Part shown: one piece after another, positions 44,096 to 52,641 of the stretch
Layout: each line of letters begins with the position of its first letter
How positions within the stretch are numbered: position 1 is the stretch's first letter
DNA from: Planctomycetota bacterium
GTDB lineage: Bacteria; Planctomycetota; GCA-002687715
Direction: 5' to 3'
DNA: 64,000 nucleotides
Assembly: GCA_009691765.1 (NCBI GenBank)
Contig: SIAO01000012.1
Location: forward strand, 1-64,000
The notes under the pieces: model-generated
Told to the model about the DNA's origin: nothing
What the model saw: only the letters and a program-made list of their open reading frames with translations
The model's database searches: none
Position numbers and translations under genes: made by a program

Positions 44096-45190
44096 TCAGG
44101 CAGACCAAGCCCCGCCGACGCGCGGGCCTTCGGGCGCATGTTCCACCACACGCACGCCTTCCACGCTGTGCAAACCGAGCTCTTCGCGGAAACGGCTCCA
44201 CAGATCCTCGACTGCAACGCGGTAGGTTTCACGCCCTTCATCGGCAAGTTCGATGCGGCCAGCCGCCATCGTGTCGTGGCCGCCACCAGCACCGCGCCCG
44301 CGCAGAACGCGCTTGACGAGGAGTCCAGCGTCCAACGTCGGATGGCTGGTGCGCACGCTGAGATACAAACGCTTCTCATGCAATCCGCAACACATGGACC
44401 ACTGCACCTGCTCCATGCGAATGAGGCGGTCCGCAATCTCTGCGACCATGTCGGGATAAGGCAAGCGTCCAATCTCGGTCATCACCAATTCGCGCCAAGA
44501 CACCGCGCGCGCGAGAGCCGTCATGAGGTTCGTGTAGTAACTGCGGCTGAGTTTCGGATTCTCGATGGCCGCAAGCGTCGCGCGGTCGATCCGTGGCACG
44601 AGCCAGTCGCGCGCATCCTCATCCGCCGCACCGGTGCGACGCGACAAATCCTGGGTGTCCGTCTTGAGCCCATACCACAGTGCTGTAGCCACCACGGCAC
44701 CAGGTTCCATGCCTGAAGCACGGATGTACTCCGTGATGATGGTGGAAGTGCTCCCATAGGCGGAACGGATGTCGCTGAACGGCAACCCCGCTGCACTGCC
44801 GGAATCGGGATGATGGTCAAACACACCCAACAGAGGCACGCGGTCCACCTCAGAATCAAACCCAAAATCCGGCTGGCAATCCACAAGAAACGACGCTTCG
44901 TACTGCTCCTGAGGCACCATGCGTGCAGGCTTCAAGTCCTTGGCCAGCAAACGCACGAGTTCGCGATTCTCGGCGCGTCCGATGATGCCGCGATAGCAGA
45001 GAGCAGCCTTGCGTTCGAAGACTTGCTCTAGGAGGAACCGCAGGCCAAGCGCTGACCCGACGGTGTCGGGATCAGGATTCATGTGGCTGTAAATGAGAAA
45101 CGCACGACGCTCGCCGAGCGCGCGGCGCAGTCGCTCGAGCGCTTCAAGCGCGCCTGAGGGAGACGAATGCGCAGCAGCCATGAGCGGCAT
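44096..45190 (-). CDS. DHH/DHHA1 family phosphoesterase (NrnA-like)
   Basis: A 364-residue phosphoesterase with the DHH domain: SHMNPDPDTVGSALGL (about 35-50) and the metal-binding DHHP (about 127-130). The C-terminal DHHA1 domain ends with RGRGAGGGHDTMAAGRI. NrnA-like members degrade short oligonucleotides or pAp; some hydrolyse cyclic dinucleotides. In this window, with a c-di-GMP riboswitch present, a role in pGpG or nanoRNA turnover is an attractive but unproven idea. Start is either 45190 or 45181 (MAAAHSS). Confidence 0.85.
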   Translation of the reverse strand: MPLMAAAHSSPSGALEALERLRRALGERRAFLIYSHMNPDPDTVGSALGLRFLLEQVFERKAALCYRGIIGRAENRELVRLLAKDLKPARMVPQEQYEASFLVDCQPDFGFDSEVDRVPLLGVFDHHPDSGSAAGLPFSDIRSAYGSTSTIITEYIRASGMEPGAVVATALWYGLKTDTQDLSRRTGAADEDARDWLVPRIDRATLAAIENPKLSRSYYTNLMTALARAVSWRELVMTEIGRLPYPDMVAEIADRLIRMEQVQWSMCCGLHEKRLYLSVRTSHPTLDAGLLVKRVLRGRGAGGGHDTMAAGRIELADEGRETYRVAVEDLWSRFREELGLHSVEGVRVVEHAPEGPRVGGAWSA

Positions 45191-45205
45191 GCTATCAGCC
45201 TTGAT

Positions 45206-46063
45206 TTATCGTGGCCCGCACAGATCGAGTGCGAAACGCGCTCCGAGGAGCAGTGCAGACGGTTCAAGTTCTGGATCCAGACACATCACGCGTTGCGCGC
45301 CACCAGCACGCAGATTCGCGAAATGAGCGCAAGGCGTCAGCCCAAGCCCTGGGAGCAAATCGCAGCGCGTGATGCCATCGTGGTCGCTGAGCAGCACCAA
45401 TCCCACGGAGCGACCATGCTGCGCCAACCAGCCTTCCGCCTCCAGCCCTGTGTGCTTGCACGACAGCCCCGCAGCGCCAACATCCAAAGCAATTCCAAGG
45501 CCGCGATTCCCAAGTTCCGCCAACATCCACTCAGCGGATTCCACTGTGAGCAACGTTGCCGGATCGGCCTCCACACGCAGGAGCAACTGAGCTCCGGCAT
45601 GAGTGCTGCACAACACATGCAGACGCCGCACGAGGCGCTCCACAGCAGCTTCAAAGAGAGGCTTACGCTTGACTCGCAGCGCAGCGAGCTCACTGCTCTT
45701 CCCCGTCGACGCAGCATCGCGCACAGCTTCGACATCGCGCAGCCCACCCGAACCGCAACTCAGCACCAGTGTGCGCGCGCGATAGCGAGGCAGAAGCTCT
45801 AACGCAGCGGCAACGGAGCTACTCGCTGCATCCGCGTGGCGATCTTCGCCAGCCAGTTGTTGCCGCTCGGGGTCCGCTGCGCGCCACACCCACCCCAACA
45901 CGGGCACATTGGCCTTGCTGAGCGCTGCACCCACATCCCCCTGCGCGCCGCCTTGCACCGGGTCCAACAACAATGCACTCGGCGCCAATGCAGCGAGCGC
46001 ATCGATGCCATAGCCAAGCCCACGTGCGCGCGTGACAGAAGTGCGAGTGTCCAGCGCGAGCAT
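45206..46063 (-). CDS. Putative TIM-barrel (sugar-phosphate isomerase-like) protein
   Basis: A 285-residue protein with the repeating beta-alpha pattern of xylose-isomerase-like TIM barrels: the opening MLALDTRTSVTRARGLGYG, the next strand ALLLDPV, LVLSCGS, then LLRVEADPATLLTVESAEW, GIALDVGAAG and GLVLLSDHDG. The family metal ligands (Glu/Asp/His) could be E207, D234 and H265 by position, but this is only by eye. Start 46063 is used because the first strand begins there; it lies 7 bases past the purB stop. The function is unknown. Confidence 0.5.
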   Translation of the reverse strand: MLALDTRTSVTRARGLGYGIDALAALAPSALLLDPVQGGAQGDVGAALSKANVPVLGWVWRAADPERQQLAGEDRHADAASSSVAAALELLPRYRARTLVLSCGSGGLRDVEAVRDAASTGKSSELAALRVKRKPLFEAAVERLVRRLHVLCSTHAGAQLLLRVEADPATLLTVESAEWMLAELGNRGLGIALDVGAAGLSCKHTGLEAEGWLAQHGRSVGLVLLSDHDGITRCDLLPGLGLTPCAHFANLRAGGAQRVMCLDPELEPSALLLGARFALDLCGPR

Positions 46064-46070
46064 CTTCGCG

Positions 46071-47510
46071 TCAGAGAGAAACTTCGTCTGAGTGCGCTTG
46101 CACAGGGAAGCGCTGCAACAACGGATCCACGCAATCACGCACATAGTCCTCAACCTGCACTGCTGCGAGCCCTGTAAAGCGGCGCGCATCCAAACGTTCT
46201 TTCAGCGCAGGCAGCACGGTCGAGAACTGCTTGTGGAGCGCGAGGCGCCCTAAGAAATCGCCGTCACCGCCTGCGAGACGCACTTCACGTGCCTCCATCG
46301 CCGCGACGCGAATGAGTTCATGCAACTCTTGGCGATCGCCACCAGCCTTGACCGCTTCCATCAGCAGCTCTTCTGACGCGATGGTGGGCAAGTGCTCTTG
46401 AACGCGCCGCGCGACCACATCTGGATGCACCACCAAGCCACGCGTCACATTGAGGTAGAGCTCGAGGATGGCATCGGCCGCAAGAAAGGCCTCACCTGTT
46501 GCGAGTCTGCGATTGGCAGAGTCGTCCAAAGTGCGCTCCATCCACTGAGTGGACGCTGTGAGCGCAGGATTCAGAGAAATGGTGATGAGCCAACGCGCCA
46601 ACCCTGCCATACGCTCGCAACGCATGGGATTGCGCTTGTAGGCCATGGCGCTGGAACCGATCTGCTTGCTGCCGAAAGGCTCTTCCACTTCGTTCAAATG
46701 TTGCAGCAAGCGCACATCCGACGAAAACTTCCCGGCTGATTGCGCAATGCTGGAGAGTCCGCCGAGCACGCGCGCATCTTGCTTGCGCGAATATGTCTGG
46801 CCAGTGAGCGCGTAGAGCACATTGAAACCCATGCGACGGCTCACGCGCTTGTCCAGTTCTTTCACCTTGGCCACGTCGCCGTTGAACAACTTCAAAAACG
46901 AATCCTGTGTTCCCGTCGTGCCCTTCACTCCGCGGAAGCGAAGTTCCGCATGGAGGCGTTCCATCTCATTGTGATCATCGACGAGATCTTGCATCCAAAG
47001 CGCCGCGCGCTTGCCCACGGTCGTGAACTGCGCCGGTTGAAAGTGTGTCCATGCCAAAGTCGGCAGAGCGCGATGCTCCATGGCGAATGCGCGCAAGTTG
47101 CGGATGGTTCCGCGCAACTTGCTCATGAGCAGTTCCATGCCTGCGCGCATCTGGATCAACTCACTGTTGTCGGTGACGAAGCAGCTTGTGGCGCCGAGAT
47201 GCACAATAGGCCCGGCAGTAGGGCACTGTTCTCTCAGCGCATGCACGTGCGCCATCACATCGTGGCGCAATTCGCGTTCCAGCACATCAGCGCGTGCGAT
47301 GTCAACTTTGTCCACGGCGTCACGCAACTCGGCCAGCTGCGCTTCCGTGATGGAAAGTCCGAGCTCGGCCTCGCACTCAGCCAGCGCCAACCAGAGTTTG
47401 CGCCACAAAGTGAAACGGTGACGCGCCGAGAACACGCGAATCATGGCCTTGCTGGCGTAGCGCGTCCCCAAGGGGTTTTCATAACCATCGTGCACATCGA
47501 GAGCGTTCAT
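46071..47510 (-). CDS. purB: Adenylosuccinate lyase
   Basis: A 479-residue PurB of the fumarase/aspartase superfamily, acting twice in purine synthesis. Visible are the N-terminal NPLGTRYAS, the HLGATSCFVTDNSEL region, HFQPAQFTTVGKR, and the signature loop GSSAMAYKRNPMRCER, whose serine is catalytic. Start 47510 matches the family N-terminus and overlaps the stop of the upstream CGNR-type gene by 4 bases; longer open frames run into that gene. purD lies elsewhere in the window. Confidence 0.95.
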   Translation of the reverse strand: MNALDVHDGYENPLGTRYASKAMIRVFSARHRFTLWRKLWLALAECEAELGLSITEAQLAELRDAVDKVDIARADVLERELRHDVMAHVHALREQCPTAGPIVHLGATSCFVTDNSELIQMRAGMELLMSKLRGTIRNLRAFAMEHRALPTLAWTHFQPAQFTTVGKRAALWMQDLVDDHNEMERLHAELRFRGVKGTTGTQDSFLKLFNGDVAKVKELDKRVSRRMGFNVLYALTGQTYSRKQDARVLGGLSSIAQSAGKFSSDVRLLQHLNEVEEPFGSKQIGSSAMAYKRNPMRCERMAGLARWLITISLNPALTASTQWMERTLDDSANRRLATGEAFLAADAILELYLNVTRGLVVHPDVVARRVQEHLPTIASEELLMEAVKAGGDRQELHELIRVAAMEAREVRLAGGDGDFLGRLALHKQFSTVLPALKERLDARRFTGLAAVQVEDYVRDCVDPLLQRFPVQAHSDEVSL

Positions 47511-48067
47511 GGGGCTGGATGCTCCGGTCGCGCAGTGTCTTCTGCGCAGCGTGTGGAACAAAAGCTCACCCGCCCAGCTGGGCAGACGACTAACTTTCCG
47601 CAACTGTTGGCAGGACAACCGAGCACGCGCAGCATGCCGTAACTGACCCCAGGCCAAACCGGGTCCGACAAGCGCCAATCGGCATACAGTGCGAAGTGGA
47701 AGAAGGCCCGATGGACCACGGCGCGTAGCGCTACCGTCCCAGGATTGAAGTTCTGTGGATTGCCGTCGGCCAAGAGAACTCCGCGGTCTTGGCCACTGCG
47801 GCGGCGCGTCGTCAGACGCAGCACCACACCCCCAAGCACGGGATTGAGCATGTCCAAGTCCATGAGCTCGCCCGATTCGAGCCGCGCATGATTCAAGCGC
47901 AACGTCGACACGTTGTTGTGCAGATACGCCAGCGCGCGCTCTCGCGGCCAATCGCGCCCAGAAAAATCGCGCATCTCGGCTGGAATCACAGAGAGCATGG
48001 CTTCATCCGTCAACCAGGAATCCTGGGCGTTGAGCAGTTGAACCCAATAACTGTGAAGCTCACTCAT
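47507..48067 (-). CDS. CGNR-type zinc-binding protein
   Basis: A 186-residue protein with a zinc-knuckle-like C-terminus CPANSCGKLVVCPAGRVSFCSTRC (residues ~153-176). This fits the CGNR-type zinc finger (C-x4-C...C-x3-C), although the CGNR tetrapeptide is not exact. The N-terminal 130 residues show the stress-associated 'ABATE-like' style, with RDWPRERALAYLHNN. In that family the zinc finger may bind nucleic acid. The ATG at 48067 is preferred over an upstream GTG. It overlaps purB by 4 bases, so both are co-expressed. Confidence 0.6.
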   Translation of the reverse strand: MSELHSYWVQLLNAQDSWLTDEAMLSVIPAEMRDFSGRDWPRERALAYLHNNVSTLRLNHARLESGELMDLDMLNPVLGGVVLRLTTRRRSGQDRGVLLADGNPQNFNPGTVALRAVVHRAFFHFALYADWRLSDPVWPGVSYGMLRVLGCPANSCGKLVVCPAGRVSFCSTRCAEDTARPEHPAP

Positions 48068-48123
48068 GGCTGGCACTCTGGTCCGCCACGAGCCTACGAC
48101 CCAGCTCGCATGCGGGCAATTGC

Positions 48124-48660
48124 CTAACCGTGTAGCGCGGTCAGCGCCGCAGCGAGAAGTCCATCAAGCTGCGGAAGCATGTCCGTGCCGAAGGCCAAGA
48201 GCGGCACGACCGCAAGAGTCAGCAGCAACGGCACCCAAGACGTGGGGCGCTGCGGGCCCTTTGGCCATGGGCTCAACAAGACCGTTACTCCACCGGCAAT
48301 ATCGAGACACAAGTCGCCGACACTGCAAGAGCGTCCGACTACAGAATGTTGCACCACCTCTTCCACCAAACCGTGGACACCAACAAGCAGCAACACCAGT
48401 TGGCCCACGCGCGAACGCAAACCTGGCCAAGCGAGGACTCGAGGCCGCAATCCAATGAACACGCGCAAGAGCAACAGCGCCAGCACAGCGTGCGTAGCGG
48501 CGTGCATCAAGTTCGAAACCCCCGGAGGCCACGCACCGGGAAGTTCATCCGACGGCGTCGTCGCAAGGCGGTGCAAGAGCACCACCCACGCGCTCGCCGC
48601 GACCGTGAAGATCAGACGCAGAGGCAACTTTGACCCGGTTGTTTCAGGCCAATGAGCCAT
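48124..48660 (-). CDS. VanZ-like membrane protein
   Basis: A 178-residue protein with about five hydrophobic segments. The VanZ-like signature is visible as NLMHAATHAVLALLLL and VEEVVQHSVVGRSCSVGDLCLDIAGG (family pattern E..Q...GR..S..D...N..G). VanZ-like proteins are poorly understood envelope proteins, some conferring glycopeptide tolerance. Its ATG overlaps the end of the FliA/WhiG-type sigma gene by 17 bases, so it is expected to be under the same c-di-GMP riboswitch. Confidence 0.75.
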   Translation of the reverse strand: MAHWPETTGSKLPLRLIFTVAASAWVVLLHRLATTPSDELPGAWPPGVSNLMHAATHAVLALLLLRVFIGLRPRVLAWPGLRSRVGQLVLLLVGVHGLVEEVVQHSVVGRSCSVGDLCLDIAGGVTVLLSPWPKGPQRPTSWVPLLLTLAVVPLLAFGTDMLPQLDGLLAAALTALHG

Positions 48661-49504
48661 GCTTACGCATCACGCGCTCCTTGAGCCGCGTGATGACGTT
48701 GCTGTGGATCTGGCATACGCGAGACTCCGTGAGATCGAGAATACGCCCGATCTCCTTCATGGTGAGCCCTTCGTAGTAGTACATGATGATGATGCGCTTC
48801 TCTTTCTGGGAGAGATGACGCGTGAGCACATCGATCACATCGCGGCGGTTCAAGTTTTCGAGCGGAGAATCCGAACGCGTGTCGGCGATGACGTCGGCCT
48901 TTTCGAGACCACCTTCACCACGCGAATCATCGAAGCGATCCGAGAGCGAGTGGATGGAGACTGCACTCGCTTCTTCGCGCATCTCGCGGTACTCGTTGCC
49001 GCTAATGCCCAATTCCAAAGCCATCTCTTCTTCTGTCGCAGCGCGACCGAGACGCGACTCCAGTGCTCGGCAAGCACGTGCGATGCGATTGGCCTTCAGA
49101 CGGACGAGGCGCGGAACCCAGTCCTGCGAGCGCAGCTCGTCAAGGATGGCACCGCGGACGCGGGTGCTGCAATACGTCTTGAATTTGATGCCGCGAGTCA
49201 TGTCGAACCCGTCGATGGCATCCATCAGGCCGAAGAATCCCGACGAGGTGAGGTCGTCAAGTTCGATGCTGCGAGGCAGCGTGGCCAGCAAGCGCTCACC
49301 GATGTAGCGCACCAGCGGATAATAGCGTTCGAGGAGCTTGTTGCGGGCATCGACTTCGCCGCGCTCCTTGTAGGCAATCCACAGTGCTTCGATCTCCGGG
49401 GGTTCCCCGAAACCGAGCTTGCCTAAAGGCGCCGCGCAGACGCCCTCGGCCACCGTCACACTCGCACCCGTCGACTCCGCCGTTCCCAACGCTCTCGTGC
49501 TCAT
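48644..49504 (-). CDS. FliA/WhiG-type RNA polymerase sigma factor
   Basis: A 286-residue group 3 sigma factor (FliA/WhiG/SigD type). Region 2 is seen as YYPLVRYIGERLL, DLTSSGFFGLMDAIDGFD and FKTYCSTRVRGAILDELRSQDWVPR, with the RGAILDELR-DWVPR string diagnostic of this group. Region 3 is LESRLGRAATEEEMALELG and region 4 LSQKEKRIIIMYYYEGLTMKEIGRILDLTESRVCQIHS. Such sigmas drive late flagellar genes or developmental genes. GGGAAG precedes the ATG. The 400-base leader carries a promoter, a c-di-GMP-I riboswitch and a terminator-like element, so c-di-GMP probably controls its synthesis. A WhiG-type anti-sigma gene was not found nearby. Confidence 0.92.
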   Translation of the reverse strand: MSTRALGTAESTGASVTVAEGVCAAPLGKLGFGEPPEIEALWIAYKERGEVDARNKLLERYYPLVRYIGERLLATLPRSIELDDLTSSGFFGLMDAIDGFDMTRGIKFKTYCSTRVRGAILDELRSQDWVPRLVRLKANRIARACRALESRLGRAATEEEMALELGISGNEYREMREEASAVSIHSLSDRFDDSRGEGGLEKADVIADTRSDSPLENLNRRDVIDVLTRHLSQKEKRIIIMYYYEGLTMKEIGRILDLTESRVCQIHSNVITRLKERVMRKHGSLA

Positions 49505-49556
49505 CGGTCTTCCCTTTCTGCGAGCAAGGGACCCGAGTGGTCGCGGAAGGAGGCCT

Positions 49557-49599
49557 AAAAAAGCAATAGGCCGACTCCGCGCACACGCGGGAAGTCGAC
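49557..49599 (-). terminator. Terminator-like expression platform of the riboswitch
   Basis: On the minus strand a GC-rich stem (49570-49599, GTCGACTTCCCGCG with CGCGGAGTCGGC, one G-T pair and two bulges, TGTG loop) is followed after 7 bases by TTTTTT (49557-49562). The 5' strand of this stem (49587-49596) can instead pair with 49611-49620 (GCAGGGAGTC, 9 of 10 pairs), the 3' end of the aptamer. Confidence 0.6.
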
Positions 49600-49616
49600 C
49601 ATGAAGTCGAGACTCC

Positions 49617-49711
49617 CTGCTTCGGTAACTGGCTGCCTTTCCGCTTTTACAGCGGTGAAGGCCCTTTAGCTTTGCGCCCCAACTTTTCAGTTGGTTTGCC
49701 CGTTCGTGCAG
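49617..49711 (-). promoter_or_regulatory. Cyclic-di-GMP-I (GEMM-I) riboswitch
   Basis: The minus strand carries the full set of GEMM-I marks in order: GGGCAAACC (49693-49701), a stem AACT/AGTT capped by a GAAA tetraloop, GGGGCGCAAAGC (69-80 of 49669-49680), a second stem with GGCC/AGGC and inner CCGCT/AGCGG, and the 3' signature AGCCAGTTACCG (49623-49634). A short P1 (CTGC/GCAG) closes it. The base corresponding to G20 of the Vc2 aptamer is G and the A47 position is A, which favours c-di-GMP over c-GAMP. It lies between promoter and sigma gene. Confidence 0.9.
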
Positions 49712-49781
49712 CGAACATTTCACTTTGTCCGCCAGCGTTTCCGCTGACAGGGCGAAGACCGCACGGCCTTCACCTGTTGAG

Positions 49782-49810
49782 AAGATAGGCCCACAGCCAC
49801 ATCTTGTCAA
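49782..49810 (-). promoter_or_regulatory. Sigma70-type promoter of the riboswitch-sigma operon
   Basis: Minus strand: perfect -35 TTGACA (49805-49810), 17-base spacer, -10 TATCTT (49782-49787, 4 of 6). Transcription would begin near 49775, about 65 bases before the aptamer. Confidence 0.65.
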
Positions 49811-49907
49811 AAAAATTCTCTGGAAACGCACAAAAATTACGCCAGAGCGGCATTTAAAAGACCCATAAACTGATGCGCCATATAGCTTTGACGCCAAAAA
49901 CCACGCA

Positions 49908-52583
49908 TCAGTGATCGCTGCCGCGGCTGCTGCTGGAACGCCTGTTGGGCTGAGGCCCGTTCGAGAAGTTTTGGGTCCACCACGCCCCATCGGCCTTCCC
50001 GCATCCCAGGTGAGTCCAACGGCCGAGCAAGTTCCTGTGATGCCCAGAAGAATGCCGCCACGCTGCTACCGCTGATCCGCCCGTGGCCTGTCCCATGGCG
50101 ATGTTTTCAGAGACGCCACCAGTCCAGCCGCTGAGGCGGGCCCGTTGCCCTGGGCCCTCACGCCCCTTCGTCGGCGACGTGTGCGAAAAGAACCCAAGAC
50201 GTTGCATCTCTTCGCTATGTCCACGCGCACACTTCACGAGCCGATCGTCGGGCAGCACTGGATCCAGCCCCATCATCAAGCGGTAGTCATTGGTGGCCCG
50301 GATGCAGGCTCGTTCGTCGATGCTCATGACACTCTCGGTGCTGTCGCCCAAGCCCATCAAGTCTCTGCGTTCTTCCAAGTGCTCGGCGTCCTTCGGATCG
50401 AGCGCGACGGCAGCGATATCTATGGCTTGATCGACCCAAGTCAACAGCGTTTGTGGGCTCGGATCGTCACCGCCCGCTTCCACGGTGGCTCGTGCTGTTT
50501 CTTCGAGGAGTGTGTAGGCCTTACGCAGTGCTTCGCTGCGGTCCAACACGCGACGCGAAGGCACATTCCACAGCTCTTCAACGCGAGCTACGCGCTCATC
50601 CACTTCGCCCTGAACTTCGGCCTGATTCTCCGCGTACGGATACGGGTAGCGGCGCGCGTCGCGGATCAATTCGAGCGCATGAGTTCGTGCTTCGTCCAAC
50701 TCACCTCGCAGCTTGGCCCGCAGTTTCGTGAGCGAGGCGCCAGCGAAATCGGGCAGCGCCCGCGCAGCAGCCATGCTTCGGGCGTAGCGGCTGGCGAGAG
50801 CCTTGCGAGCCGCGGCGCGACCACCATCCCCGCTCGCCAACAACTCATCCAACGCCACGCGCCATTCGAGGCCAACCGCAATATCTGTTTTCGCTGCTGC
50901 AGCCTCGATATGCAGGTTATTTGTGAGCGCCGTTTTCTCCTCGGCCGTCAGGAAAGTCCCGGAAAAGAACTGAAAACCGCCGAGAGGCACGCCGGCAATG
51001 CCCTTGGCTTCAGCCACGAGATCGGCCACTTGCGTTCGGAACTCAGCATCGTGAAGCCCGACCACCGCCAGAAGGCCTAACGCACGTTCAGGATCACGAG
51101 CCTCCAACAACCACTCCGCGGCGGTGCGGGCTTCATCACCCTTGAAGCGTGCCGCATGCAAGACCAATGCCTGCCGTGCTGGCTCGAAACGCGACCATTC
51201 CAGCTTGAGTCTGGCCCCGGCTCCAAGCTGGAAATCAAGCCCTGTTTCATCCACGGACTTCAGATCGCCGCGCATTTCGTTGCCAAGGGAGACGCCCCTG
51301 AACGCTGCGGGATGAGCGAGCACGTGACTGTTGAGAAGAGCTGGAAACTTCGCTAAGCGTTCCATGCGCGCTTGGCGTGTGCGGCACAACTCGCGAGACG
51401 AATGCGCTCCGGCTGTTTCTGCAGCAGCGCGATAGGCCGCTGCGGCTGCAGTGAAATCGCGCTTCGCTGCGAGAGCCTCAGCGGCGGCTGTTGCTTCACG
51501 CCACGCGGCACCTCCAGAGTCGGCGACGGCCACCACTACCGGAGTGGCCTCCGGCGTCACGACTGGCTCCAACGCGATACGACCCAACTGAGCGCGCAGC
51601 TCACCTTCGTGCGCCGTACCTTCGAAACGCGCAAGTGCCGCGAGAATCGCGTGCCTCGCCGCTCGAGGCTGGGCTGCTTTCAATTGCACCCCCATGACTT
51701 CAAACTCAGCGCGCGCTTCGGTTGTTGCTCGCTCAGTCAGACTGCGCACACGAACGCGCCCGGATTCATCCAAACTCGGGTCCCGCGCAGCGTCATCCAG
51801 CACGCGCAGAGCTTTGCCGTATTGCCTCTGTGATAGTTCTTCTTGTGCGCGAAGTCGCGCGGCACCAGCACGAGCTTGGGCCCGCTTCATCAAGACCTCG
51901 CGGCCTGAAGCGAGGACTGACTCGTAGACGACGTCCGAGATCAAGTCAGGGGGTTCAAGCGGGCGAGCAGCCCGCAATCCCGCTTCAAACTCGGCGGCCG
52001 ACGCGAAGTCAGGATGCAAAGCGAGAGATTGCAGGGTGCCAAGAGTCTCAGCACGAAGCTCCTCCAGCTTGAGCGCCTCTGCGTTCGTTGCTTCGAGGGA
52101 TGCTTGAAGCTCCTCGCGGCGCAGCTTCTCCGAATTGCTCTGATCCCACCAATGAAGCAAACCAAACGCAGTACCGCCAAGCACTCCTACATAAAGCAGG
52201 ATCGTGGCAACGCGACGAGGCCAATGCGAGCGGCGCTGGTACACCGGCGACGCCATCGAAGCCGGCGTCGTCTCCACAGACAGGGTGCGCCCGAACTCAG
52301 CCACTCTGAACTCGGTATTTCGTGATAGCCGCACAACATCGCCATGCCGAAGCACCACCTGCGTGACTTCGGCGCCATTCACCCACGTGCCGTGAGAGCT
52401 GCCTAAGTCCGAGAGAACATAGCCAGCGGAAACGCGGCGCAACTGACAGTGCAGACGACTCACTTCAGAGTCTGTGAGGACAAGATCACAACAGGCGTCG
52501 CGCCCGATACTGAACTCAGCGGCACCAACGAGTGCAATCGGCTCACCGAGAGCATCGTAGATTTGTAGCTGTTGCTCAGACAT
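49908..52583 (-). CDS. FHA domain - transmembrane - CAP domain protein
   Basis: An 891-residue protein of unusual architecture. The N-terminal FHA domain (about 10-100) has the phosphothreonine-binding marks GRD (27-29), SRLH (42-45) and SSHGTWVNG (62-70). A membrane helix follows at about 126-145. A long helical, Ala/Glu/Arg-rich region (150-760) with coiled-coil and TPR-like spacing leads to a C-terminal CAP/SCP-PR1 domain (about 770-870) seen as CIRATNDYRLMMGLDPV, ARGHSEEMQRLGFFSHTSP and GVSENIAMGQ. The likely topology puts FHA in the cytosol and CAP outside. The start is ATG 52583. A Ser/Thr kinase partner is not in the window. Confidence 0.8.
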   Translation of the reverse strand: MSEQQLQIYDALGEPIALVGAAEFSIGRDACCDLVLTDSEVSRLHCQLRRVSAGYVLSDLGSSHGTWVNGAEVTQVVLRHGDVVRLSRNTEFRVAEFGRTLSVETTPASMASPVYQRRSHWPRRVATILLYVGVLGGTAFGLLHWWDQSNSEKLRREELQASLEATNAEALKLEELRAETLGTLQSLALHPDFASAAEFEAGLRAARPLEPPDLISDVVYESVLASGREVLMKRAQARAGAARLRAQEELSQRQYGKALRVLDDAARDPSLDESGRVRVRSLTERATTEARAEFEVMGVQLKAAQPRAARHAILAALARFEGTAHEGELRAQLGRIALEPVVTPEATPVVVAVADSGGAAWREATAAAEALAAKRDFTAAAAAYRAAAETAGAHSSRELCRTRQARMERLAKFPALLNSHVLAHPAAFRGVSLGNEMRGDLKSVDETGLDFQLGAGARLKLEWSRFEPARQALVLHAARFKGDEARTAAEWLLEARDPERALGLLAVVGLHDAEFRTQVADLVAEAKGIAGVPLGGFQFFSGTFLTAEEKTALTNNLHIEAAAAKTDIAVGLEWRVALDELLASGDGGRAAARKALASRYARSMAAARALPDFAGASLTKLRAKLRGELDEARTHALELIRDARRYPYPYAENQAEVQGEVDERVARVEELWNVPSRRVLDRSEALRKAYTLLEETARATVEAGGDDPSPQTLLTWVDQAIDIAAVALDPKDAEHLEERRDLMGLGDSTESVMSIDERACIRATNDYRLMMGLDPVLPDDRLVKCARGHSEEMQRLGFFSHTSPTKGREGPGQRARLSGWTGGVSENIAMGQATGGSAVAAWRHSSGHHRNLLGRWTHLGCGKADGAWWTQNFSNGPQPNRRSSSSRGSDH

Positions 52584-52641
52584 CGCTATGTGCTGCTCAA
52601 GCAAGTATCAGGCCGCACATTGCGGACTGCCCTTCGCCGGG

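Larger units (their letters stand above)
49505..49907 (-). other. Regulatory leader between FHA-CAP and sigma genes
   Basis: These 403 bases contain no gene. On the minus strand they hold, in order: an A/T-rich stretch (49810-49870), the promoter, a GAAA-capped hairpin CAGCG/CGCTG (49735-49748), the c-di-GMP-I aptamer, the terminator-like element, a 6-bp GGCCTA/TAGGCC hairpin overlapping the T-run (49551-49571), and the ribosome binding site. Confidence 0.8.

Noticed and set aside
49720-49760. Second, tandem c-di-GMP aptamer
   Set aside because: A GAAA-capped hairpin and ACAAAG are seen, but the CAAACC bulge segment and the 3' signature are missing.
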